Below are positions 1-18,743 of a stretch of DNA of 64,000 bases, piece after piece. Below the pieces are notes generated by a model that was not told where the DNA came from, did not search any database, and saw only the letters and a list, made by a program, of their open reading frames with translations. Position 1 is the first letter of the stretch, and every line of letters starts with the position of its first letter. This DNA comes from Urophycis tenuis (taxonomy: Eukaryota > Chordata > Actinopteri > Gadiformes > Phycidae). The DNA lies in assembly GCA_036785325.1 (NCBI GenBank), contig JAXIVH010000168.1, positions 153,904 through 217,903 on the forward strand, given 5' to 3'. A program made the position numbers and the translations under genes.

Positions 1-1360
1 TTATTTGCAAGGAAGGGATGTATCCCACGTCATCATCATCTCTGGTGGACGCTTTGCATTCCTCCCTCAACATCTGCTTTACTTGTCGCTGCTGAGCCGG
101 GGGAAGTTGAGTCAGTGTGATTGGGGGGTCCCACCTTTCCTCGTCCTCAGCTGTCCTTCTCTGGCTCATCCTCTCTGCTGACCTCTGGACGCTCGACTGG
201 AGAAGCTGGCCGGGGAGTGACTGGCTTGGCTTCCACTGGATAGACCGCCTTGATGAGCTGTACCTGCCCCAACAGTGTGCGTGGCCTCAGGGTGGCATCA
301 TGACAGGTGTTATTGGTGACGGGCAATGTTATGCAAGAATATGTCCCTCTGCTGAGAGTCATTGTGCTCTCTGACATCCTCGGGCCCTCAGGCCAGGGGG
401 CATGTTTATCAGGCAGAAACAGAGCTTCTTGGCTGGACAGCAGAGAACCTGTTCTCACAGCGCATTTTATATTTCTCACATGACCACCTGGGATCCCTTC
501 CCTCTGCCTGCCCACTCTCACTTGGCCGACACTGTTTTTTAATAATTTTCACTAACATTTCAGTCGCTTTTTACAGTCAAAAGAGAAAGCTGTGCTCAAA
601 GCCTGTGTTATTGTATCATGTGGACGCTCCACACCATTCTTTAATAACAGGTCAATTACATTGTAACCAATGATTGGCTCTTCTGCTGCACCTTTCTCAC
701 TCTGGAGCTTGGGATGGGTCTAGCTGGAACGTGACCTCCAACCGCCCTAGGAAAGGGATGTCGGTCTGGTTGACGGCTTTCCCCACAAGAGCGCCAGGAC
801 CCAGGAGCTCTTCAGTGCTTCGCACCCTCACCTTTGGGATGCACGTCTTCCTCCAGGTGTCATTGATGAGGCAAACTTGCGATCCAGTGTCCCATAAGGC
901 TTGAGTCTTCACTCCATCTAGGTAGCAACTCACCATGCACATCATTTCAATAAGACGCAGCAGCTGTGAATGGTGGCGAGGGGAGACGTGGCTAACATAA
1001 CAGATCCTGCCAGTCTCCCACATGGAGCACACCTTTCTGTTCTCCATCGCTCTTCTGATTAGTAAATGCTTTCTCTGGGAATAGTCCAGGTGTCGGGTGA
1101 CGCTGCTGTTCTTGAGTGGCAGGGGAGGTATATTCTATGGTGTGTCCTTTGACATTGGCTGAATTAGTGTGACCTCTTGTATTCCTTTGAGCTCTGCATC
1201 CTTTTGAGAGGTGTCTACTCTGGCCACATTTGAAGCAGTGATCACACTGTTCCTCCTCACCCCTGTCTTGACATCCTCTGCATGCCATCTATTATGTTCT
1301 ATGGGGGTATGCCACACATGTCCTCCACAGCACACGTGGCTACCAGTTTGTTAAGCTCGG
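1..1360 (-). mobile_element. Decayed Ty3/gypsy-type LTR retrotransposon, gag C-terminus to start of pol
   Basis: Read on the minus strand from about 1360 down to 1. A CCHC zinc knuckle (CFKCGQSRHLSKGC, about 1230-1190) marks the end of gag. It is followed by an aspartic-protease segment with the active-site motif WDTGSQVCL (about 890-860). Nearer the window edge is the linker that precedes reverse transcriptase in fish Ty3-type elements (WDPPITLTQLPPAQQRQ, about 150-100, then a DDDVGYIPSL segment). The pieces lie in different frames with stops between them, so the copy is broken. The RT domain itself would lie left of the window. No LTR is visible inside the window. The family follows from domain order; the exact clade is not determined. 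Confidence 0.8.
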
Positions 1361-4074
1361 TCTGAGACGAACATCAAGGGGGCCGAAAAGTCAAGCTTCA
1401 GTTATTTTGACTGTGTGGCACTGGCTTCGTCTCCTTCGGTGGTCATGGCCACAAATTTCGTTGAAGGATGTGAAGTTGAACATTTCTATAGGTTGGAAAT
1501 TGCTTGACACTGATGTGGAGAAGCACTTTTGTCCAGGGCCTTATGTGCATTTAACATATACATTATTTCCTTTCATTTCATTTAAGGAAAAGTAATGGCT
1601 ATACTTCCAATTCAAGAAGGCTACTTTAGGATTAACCTGGCTCACCATTCCTGTTATTGATTGTTTACTTGTGTCTTTGTGTGTGTCCGACTATGCTTGT
1701 GTGTCAACAACACCCACCCAACTCTACCCCTGATTGGCTCACAATAAAATGTTACTCACAAAGGAAGAACTCACACCCTCACAAAGGAAGAACAGTATAA
1801 CAAACTCTGCATCTTGTTTTAGTGATCTTGAGTGGTCTGGTGAAAACAGCTTCAATGAGTTAATGATTATAGTAATGCACCACAAATTTTTTTGGCAGTA
1901 ACAATAACAGCGTTATCATTATGGACACAGTAATTCATTAGATTACTCATTTCAGAAAAAAGTAAGGCCGTTAGTAAGGGCGTTTATTTTTATGCCATTA
2001 TTCCCATCACTGGTCATCACTGAATACAAGGTCCAGCTTTCAGTGTAAACCTTGAATAATCATATATATATATATATATATAACAATCAATAATCATTAC
2101 AGAATAAATGTATAAACAGTGTATATGACATATACACTGTCAGAGTACATGGATATATATACAGTATATATACAGGTACTCTGGTGGTTTATGTATAATA
2201 TAAATATAAATTAAAATTTCTTCTTCTTTTCAAATAGGTATATTGTTCATGGGAATCTCAAGTTATCAACCTTCATTTGTATTAGCTAATGAGACTAACA
2301 ATATAGCATGTACACTAAGGTTATAATGAGTCCCAGTTGAAACACCTAATGATGCCTTGTAGTCATTTGGGCAATAGAACTAATTGCCCAATGTGGGATA
2401 AAGCTGTAGAATTTGTTGTTCCCATATTGAGAACTCACTCACAGCATCTATTAGTGGGACCTAAGTGCACAAATAATTATTACTAAGGAGACGGCAACTC
2501 AGTCTTTTGGCGAGAACTAACATGTTTTGGTCTGAAGTTTTCCAACTTGAAAAATTACAACAACAAAATTAATCATAATGACATCATAATGATTCAAACA
2601 TCATAATGATTAAATTGTGTACATTACAAAAATGAAATAAAAAACTTATGAGACCTATATTCTATTTTAAAACTCTAACTACAACCTAACAGTAAAACAA
2701 GGTATATGCTCCATTACTTGGCTTGGTCAACCAGAGAGTAAGCTCTTGAGTTAATTCATATTAATGAATATTATGTTCTATCAAATATTTCGGTTCCATA
2801 TCATGTTTTCGATTGCTTCATTTATTAACTATTAACAAGTCTTCTTTTGTTATTCATTCAGTCATATAGTTTTGCATAAAGTTTACAGTTAGCTAGTTGA
2901 CCTTGACCTTATCTGAACCATTCATGGCATTGTGTTGTCGAATCTACCACAGGTTTGTCCATTGTTTCTGCTCCTTTTAATGAGGTCCAGAATGCTGGGC
3001 CCACATCCTTAACCCATACAGTATGGAAGGTTGTTTGCTGCACGATTTACTTGCTTTTGATGCTTGCATTTGTACTGAACCCTTCGAATCTCAGGATCCA
3101 CTAGGGCTCCAAATGAGCATCAGGATAAACTTTCAGTGTGCGGTTGAAGAACGAAATCTCGGGGGTTTTGCCCATCTTCTTGGTTTCTGCCCTAATGGCC
3201 AGTTAATGACAAACGACAGAGAAAAGTGAGCTCTAGTTATTCTCATAGGCTCTCTGTGATTCCCCTGAATACGGGTTTCTTAAGACCAGTTTCAGGCAAG
3301 ACCAGGTCCGGTTGGCTCATCATCTCTGCCTGTTTCTACCCCAGTTTACCTGTCTGGGGTAGCAACCATCACCTCTACACCACCACTGTTTGTGTTTTTG
3401 AATCAAGGCTGATGTGCTCTTTTATCAGTTAGACACATTAGAAAATGGTACTGAACATGATATTACTGTTTTACTTCAGAACCATGGTTTATAAATTATT
3501 AATTTGTGTTTGGGCAATTCTATTGATCAACATACAAATTAACTGTGACTAGTGAAAAGTAAAACAGATTATTCAGAATCAACAATATTCCCCTGGGGGC
3601 GTGTGAGCTCTTTCTGGACTGCCCTTCACTACACATGGGAGTAAAGAACTACAAATCACAACCATTGAAAACAAGGATCCCACAGAAATAAGACCACGTC
3701 ATATATCCATAGCCATATAAATTAAAAAAAGCCATGAATAAAATATGCAATCATTTGATAATTTCTCTGTGATGTGTGGAGCACCAACTCCAGTGAGTGA
3801 ACAGAATTTATTTATTATTTATTTGTTACTATATAAAATGTATGTACTGGCAGTTTGTATTTGGACAATGAAGAAATGTATTTACTAAATATGTTTAATA
3901 TTGTGTTTTTAAAATTTTGCATCCCTTCACCTAATTTTGTTTATCGTATTGAGCAGTTGCACATATATTCGAGTTAAATTAAGGATTTGAAAAAATATAT
4001 TATTGAAACTGGACGGTGTGAAGATGAATACATTTGTTTGTACTTCTTAGGATCTTTCCCGTTCACAATTCAAC
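1361..4074. other. AT-rich intergenic stretch, no gene recognised
   Basis: Mostly AT-rich sequence with a short (TA)n microsatellite at about 2062-2082 and further TATA-rich sequence near 2130-2210. Short open frames near 3023-3432 have no recognisable domain and no splice or start context I can support. This stretch presumably holds the upstream region of the odorant receptor, but I see no distinct promoter motif. Confidence 0.5.
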
Positions 4075-4998
4075 ATGCAGACTGGACTCTCAGGCAATTC
4101 AACATCTCCCCCCGATTTTCCTTTCATCAAGGTGTGTGTTGTGGTTCCCTTCTTCTCTATCTTCTTCTACTGCATCGTGCTCATGCTCTACATCTTTGCA
4201 TCCAACAGACAGTACATGGACAGCACTCGCTACATCTTGTTTGCCTACATGCTTGTCAACGACACCCTGCAACTGCTGTCGTCTATGTTGCTCTTCTTCC
4301 TGGCTGCGGGCCGGTCGAGGTTCCCCATTGTCTTCTGTGCCCCCCTGCTCTTCTTCTCCACCGCCACCTTCCTCAACACCCCTCTCATCCTAGCCACCAT
4401 GTCACTGGAGCGCTACGTGGCCATCATGTACCCGCTACAGTGCCCGCCTCTGTGGCGCTCTGACCGTGTCTGGATCATCTTGCTGTGCCTGTGGCTCATC
4501 AGCTGCGTTCTCCCCGCGGTGGACTTCTCCATCGCGGAGCCTCGCCCCGGCGTGAACGTCCTCTCCACGCCGGTCTATTGCAGCACCGTGGTGCTCAACT
4601 CGTCCACCCTGCAGATGTTGTTCAAGGTCTCCCTGAACGGGCTTTTCTTTGCCGCGGTGGCCCTCATGATCTTCTACACCTATGTGAGGATCCTCCTGGA
4701 GACCAAGAAGATGAGGCAGGACAGGGCCTCCGTGAACAAGGCCATGCGCACCGTGCTGCTCCACGGCTTTCAGCTGCTGCTCTGCCTCTTGGCCTTCACC
4801 AATCCCATCTCCGAACAGCTGCTGGTGCTCCACGCCAACTGGTTCCCCGATGACATCTACTTCTTCAACTACTTGTGTTTTGTCCTCATCCCGCGTTTCC
4901 TCAGCCCTCTCATCTACGGCTGGCGAGACAAGAGCCTGAGCGACCACATGAGAAAAACTGCTCTGTGCAGCCATGGCATGGAGAAGGCGTTGTCATAA
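4075..4998 (+). CDS. Odorant receptor, OR131-2-like class A GPCR, single exon
   Basis: An intact 307-residue seven-transmembrane receptor in one exon, as expected for vertebrate odorant receptors. It would act in the plasma membrane of olfactory neurons and couple to G proteins; the ligand is unknown. The short N-terminus carries a glycosylation sequon (NST at residues 8-10). TM2 holds LVNDTLQLL. The TM3 end is MSLERYVAIMYPL, with the ERY form of the DRY motif at residues 112-114. Cys88 and a Cys near residue 169 could form the usual TM3-ECL2 disulfide. TM7 ends in FLSPLIYGW. The NTPL...ERY block and ILFAYMLVND resemble the fish OR131-2-like group more than classical OR families. The ATG at 4075 was chosen because the N-terminus then has normal length. 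No sibling receptor is visible in the window. Confidence 0.85.
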   Translation: MQTGLSGNSTSPPDFPFIKVCVVVPFFSIFFYCIVLMLYIFASNRQYMDSTRYILFAYMLVNDTLQLLSSMLLFFLAAGRSRFPIVFCAPLLFFSTATFLNTPLILATMSLERYVAIMYPLQCPPLWRSDRVWIILLCLWLISCVLPAVDFSIAEPRPGVNVLSTPVYCSTVVLNSSTLQMLFKVSLNGLFFAAVALMIFYTYVRILLETKKMRQDRASVNKAMRTVLLHGFQLLLCLLAFTNPISEQLLVLHANWFPDDIYFFNYLCFVLIPRFLSPLIYGWRDKSLSDHMRKTALCSHGMEKALS

Positions 4999-5104
4999 CT
5001 CATAATTCTAGCATATGAACAGTTTCCTTGGTAGATTAGCAGCCACGTTATAAAACTATTCGATAAGATTAATTAGATATTAGATAAGAAGACCCAGACT
5101 TGGA

Positions 5105-5303
5105 CTTAGACATAGACTTAGAGATGTTGTATACTAGCAACGGTTAATCTAGCAATTGAAATGCTTGAAACTTGTTCTGGTGACTTTCTTACTGTATTTG
5201 CAGCAATACATGTTTCACCTTCTTATGACAAATGTACTCTTTGTAAGTCACTTTAGAAAAAAGCGTCTGCTAAATGCCCTAATTGTAAATATAAATGTGA
5301 ACT
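5105..5303 (+). mobile_element. 3' end of an L2-like LINE
   Basis: This stretch is clearly similar to the reverse complement of 39616-39800 and of 35827-36010. It ends in the tail AAAGCGTCTGCTAAATGCCC followed by short TAAAT-type repeats, a common 3' end of teleost LINE-2-like elements. It is 5'-truncated and has no coding capacity left. Confidence 0.6.
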
Positions 5304-6159
5304 TATAGACTAAAATGGTTGACAAGTGGACAGCTTTGGACTCAAAAGGTTGTTTTTTTTTACTAATCAGTTGAGTGTTGGGCTCCAGGGCCAGGGTCAG
5401 GCTCAATTTGAGATGACAACAGTGCAAGAGGTTTAGATATTATTTCCAAATTGTATGCAAATCAAGGCAAGTTTATTTATATTGCACACTTCAAACACAA
5501 AGGGCATTCAGAGTGCCTTGGCATTACATGTTAAAGACTAAAATATGAATAAAATGTGACTAAAATGTGAAATGAGAAGACTAAAATATAATAGGTGGTA
5601 GGAACATTGTGAGATAGCATAATAGAAAAGGGTTAAAGCTTCATTTGTAGATAAGCATCATAATACTCAATGTATATCCACATGATGCTGTGATTGTAGT
5701 TGAGTTCTATTGACTTTTACAATCTTTGTACATTTAATAAAAGAAATTATCAATTCAATTCAACTCATTTAAATTATACAAGTAAATCTTTATAATAACC
5801 ATAATTTGCTGTCTCCATTTTGTTGACAGTTCCTACACAGCCAGCAACATTCCTGATCAGCGTGTGTGTGTGGTACCGGGAGGTAGATGTCACTGTCACA
5901 CACTCCCGGATAGAAAATAGCCTACCAAAAAAAAAAACATCTGTGATAAATAATTTGATAATCTCATTGATAATCTTTTATTAAGACATAGGCCTATGTG
6001 AATCTAAGTATTTAAAAATATATTTTTTGTATAATCTACAAACTTGAGGTAATAAAGCATCTAATGCAAATATGTTATGACTTGGGTGACGGCCGTTTAG
6101 CTCTATAACAATACTATATACAACAATAGCACATTCACAACTCATCTTTCACACTAGAC
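5304..6159. other. Intergenic spacer between odorant receptor and P4HA3
   Basis: AT-rich spacer. A short GC-richer patch at 5850-5910 contains a TG repeat and a segment repeated in inverted form around GTGTG/CACAC. Nothing here looks coding. Confidence 0.4.
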
Positions 6160-6338
6160 CTTAACTTTCCGCCGATGGGCCGTGAAAGCCGACCCGAGCC
6201 CGTGTCATCACAGTGGGGAGCCGTGCTCCCACCCTGCGGGTTGAGGGGTACAGTTCTCCTCAGCTCCACACCCAAGGGCGCTGACTCACGTGAACACATC
6301 ACTGGAGAAGAGACTGAGCACTGGAAATAATTTTCTGC
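6160..6338 (+). promoter_or_regulatory. Candidate P4HA3 promoter with overlapping AP-1 site and E-box
   Basis: A GC-rich island in otherwise AT-rich DNA directly upstream of the P4HA3 start codon. At 6282-6292 an AP-1 consensus TGACTCA overlaps the E-box CACGTG, which also contains a hypoxia-type RCGTG core. It lies about 47 bp before the ATG, so it may be within the 5' UTR or core promoter. Collagen prolyl hydroxylase genes are often hypoxia- and growth-responsive; applying that here is inference. No clear TATA box was seen. Confidence 0.4.
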
Positions 6339-15104
<8,766 letters not shown>

Positions 15105-15253
15105 CCGGGAGGGGCCGGTGAGAGAGCGAGCCGGGCCCACTCGGGGCACAAGACCCCCCTCCTGGTCTCCGGGGCGGAGAGGCAGGCTGTCTCTGCGGCG
15201 GAGGAAGGGGCAGTAGAGGGTTAAACTGGCATCCTGCGTCTGCTGCCAACGGA

Positions 15254-15311
<58 letters not shown>

Positions 15312-16460
15312 CCCCTGGGAGCTTACAGCCGGGCCTCCTGGACGGAGCAGGGGGGCAGCCACACGGCCCGGGGCCACAGAAGAGGAACAGGGAAAGGGAC
15401 AGGGTTTGTTCGGCAGTCGGCCCCGGGGGCTATGCCGTAACAGGCCGGCGCTCTCTGAGACGGAGCAGAGGCCTCGGGGCTCCACACACTGGGCCGGTTT
15501 CTCTGAAGTGTGCGAGGCTCGATTGTCTCGCCGTCTCAGATTATCTATTTTGCTATATTGCTCTTTGTGCACGACTTCATTTTGTTAGCACACGTCGGCG
15601 CTTCTACGCTAACGACAGCCTCGCTGTCCTTTGTCATCGCACAGCTGGGGAACATCGGCGTGAGTCAATGAAAACCCTTCACAGCTGAGTGGGGCTGGGT
15701 TTAGTTTTCCACGGTTGACTAAGAACGCCGCGTGTCATTCCCGGTTGCCAACGAGAGACTGCGCTGAAGATGAATCGACGCTTACTCACCGTCTGGTTCC
15801 TACTGGAACAGTTGAGCCAAACCTTGGCGCGAGGGAGCCGCCATCATTAATCACCCTCTTGGGAAACATGGCGACTGTGAACTCCCATCTGCTGCAGTGC
15901 TTTTGTCTAACGACTGAGTATCCGCCTGCATACCACTCCGATAACTGTGTCTTAAGTAGGTCAGGACCCATCTCAGAGCAGAGCACTCGTTCTCTCACCT
16001 TGTAAAAAGTGGAAGAGGTCTATTGAAAGACACCGGAGCCTCCGAGGGGCCCTGACTCTGATGGTCTGCTCCAGTGACAGGGGGTGTTGAAAGCTCACAG
16101 GAGGCCAGAGGGTGGGTGTTGAAGGGGAGAGAGCGTGCTGTACGGATGAGGGATGGAAGTCCGGGTGGAGGTCTCAGTCTACCATGCACAACATATACTG
16201 TGCTCTCACAAACACACATACAGTACGTATTGAATGTCATTTCATTTGTGTTGGGTGTTGTTACAAAGCTGTTGTCCAGGAAAGCCGTATGGGCGCACGG
16301 TGGTGCATGGTTTACCCTTTGTTGAAAGGTATAGACAATGTCATGCGTTGGGCTGTTAAGGAACTCAATCACTATGCTTTCTGTTATCATTTGGCGTTTC
16401 ATTTTTGTATTATCAACTGTTTTCTGAACTTTATTTTCAAGTTAATAAAGTGTCCCCCTC
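15105..16460 (+). other. P4HA3 3' UTR with (GA)n repeat and polyadenylation signal
   Basis: Begins after the TGA at 15102-15104. A (GA)n tract spans 15257-15311. AATAAA at 16444-16449 is a plausible polyadenylation signal, which would give a 3' UTR of about 1.36 kb. No transcript evidence is available, so an earlier end cannot be excluded. Confidence 0.5.
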
Positions 16461-17439
16461 ATGAATTTGTCATCCTTTCATATCCATTCGTAACCTATTA
16501 TGAATAGCTTCTAGATTTACAGTGCACCATTAACATTTCAGGTCAATGTGTTCAAGTCATTCATTTCATTTTAACACAAAATCACAAGCCTTGATTTATC
16601 CACAATCTTCCAGTTGCCATGTTTCCCCCCCTAGCGCTCCAAACCATGTTGAAGCTGTGAGTTTACCCCAGGAATTCTCTGTACTATTTGCTCCATCTCT
16701 GTGCTGGCTGGGCCTCTGTGTAGCTCACGTACGGTCAGTTCAGCATATTTGGCATCTGCCTCTATGCATTGGAGGATTCTGACGAATCAATGGTGACACT
16801 CAGCCTATGTCAATGCTAACTTAGAAATATTTTTGTCATACTCTTCAAATATGGATATTGCTCAAAGTGTATGTTAGCAGATCAATGTGTTGGGGACATA
16901 TTTTAAGAATGTGGAAAAAGCTAAAGTTTAGATTAATTTGTAACCTGTGCTTGTTTGATAATATTTGTATTTTAATAATATAGTATTTACAGTATGTAAT
17001 GCTTAGCAGTGGCCTGCATGCTATTTGAAAAGAGAATTTGGGAAGATAAAAGCTGAATAATTTTCGTTAGATAATAGTGGGTTGAAACACATGTGGGAAA
17101 CAGGGCTGCTCTCTGCTGGATGTTCGTGATAATACACCACGGCATATCTGAACTGATTACTTTCTCAAATCCAGACACTTCATGAATTTAACAGTTATAA
17201 CATGAATATATATATACTTATGTTCCACTGTAGTAGACCAACAGAGCATCATGCCCACATCAATATAAACCAAAATATTAAGTAGATATTTTATGCAGTT
17301 AGGCTTACTACTTATAATATTACTACTATTACTGCTATAATGTATTCATATCAATAATCAACATTTAATTTAATTTTATTATTTAAAAGCGCATCACTAT
17401 CAGTATATTTGTAACCATAGAGTTTCACTTTTGAAGGAA
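16461..17439. other. Intergenic spacer, AT-rich
   Basis: Lies between P4HA3 and C2CD3. AT-rich with short TATA runs. No gene, RNA or clear mobile element seen. Confidence 0.5.
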
Positions 17440-17639
17440 CTCCACTTCCCACAAGTCTGTGCGCGGTACGCGCGGCTGCGAAGGCGGGACAGAAACAGAC
17501 GTTGCTGGGAGCGCGCAGGACGTCGTTTGAAGCTCCACTAAACAGATCAGTGAACCGGGATGCGGTGAAACGGAGATACAATATGTTTGAACAATGCTTC
17601 CCCTCGCACCGCCATCTATCTTACATGCCAAGCTAGGCC
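17440..17639 (+). promoter_or_regulatory. Candidate C2CD3 promoter and 5' UTR
   Basis: A CpG-rich patch (GCGCGGTACGCGCGG near 17460 and GAGCGCGCAGGACGTCG near 17511) directly before the C2CD3 start codon, in AT-rich surroundings. It has an ETS-type CTTCC element near 17443 and no TATA box. This fits a TATA-less housekeeping promoter. Confidence 0.45.
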
Positions 17640-18679
17640 ATGAAGAAAACAATAAAACCACCGAGGTCGGCCAAGTCTGGGAGCAGCAAAAAGAAAGGTA
17701 GTGCCAGACGCTGTCTTGTTGTGTGTTGTTGCTAGTAGGCTAACTAGTTAGCATCCTCCAACCTGTTGCCAGGTGCGCCGAGCAGGTTTATCACTAGATG
17801 GTCAGTTGGATGCTATTGTCCTCGTTTTCTGAGTGTATACTACAGCACTGGTTCCAGAAGTGACCAGGGTCACACAGGGTCAGCAGAAGTGACCAGGGTC
17901 ACTTGTGTCCCTGGTCTGTGTCTGGGTTTTGTGTTGAGCTTGTTTAGATGATTTGGAGTTGCTGAAGGATTAATGCAGGGGCGGCTCTATGGTGGTACCT
18001 TCAGGGGGGCTTGTCCCTTAAAGGTGCTGAATGTTTATCTGCCTCAGGGGTCCCTGTGTGTGAGGGACTTGTCCCAAGATGTGATGGACATGTACTTACA
18101 TCTGTTGTTTATAAAGCAGGCTACTGGCTGGTAAAATGGGGACATCCAGGACGCTGATGTTGTGATCTGGGTATATCTTATTCATCTATGGGTTATAGCA
18201 TATGTTGTAGAATCATATGATAGGGTAATATTTCATACAACCATGGGTTTTAGTAAATGTTAGAGGATCATTTGATAGGGTTATATCTCATACAACAATG
18301 GGTTATGTTATAGGATCATTTGATAGATTCATATCTCATACAAGCACAGGTTATAGTATGTTATCGGATCATTTGTTGTATGTTGTTGTATGTTATTGGA
18401 TAATTTGCTGATTAGTCCTTTGACTCCGTGCAGACACTGTTTTCTTGTAAACAATCACCCTCTAATGGTTTTGATGAGGCCTCAATAAAAATGGGTTAAC
18501 TTCATTTTTAGAAGAAAATAAATTGCATTCATTTTCTCATATTAGACTAATATGTTAAACATTTGATGCTAAATGTATATCTGCCTTGCCATATCCCTGA
18601 ATAATTACTTATTTTGCATATGATCATGTTGTGATCGTGTTTCTACCAGTGTTCTTCAAGTCACATACGCACACACGCA

Positions 18680-18743
<64 letters not shown>

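Noticed and set aside
3023..3432. Two short open frames as peptides or small genes
   Set aside because: They have no signal, domain or supporting context and lie in repeat-like AT-rich DNA.
4435..4974. A 179-codon minus-strand frame over the odorant receptor
   Set aside because: Antisense shadow of the receptor with no recognisable family.
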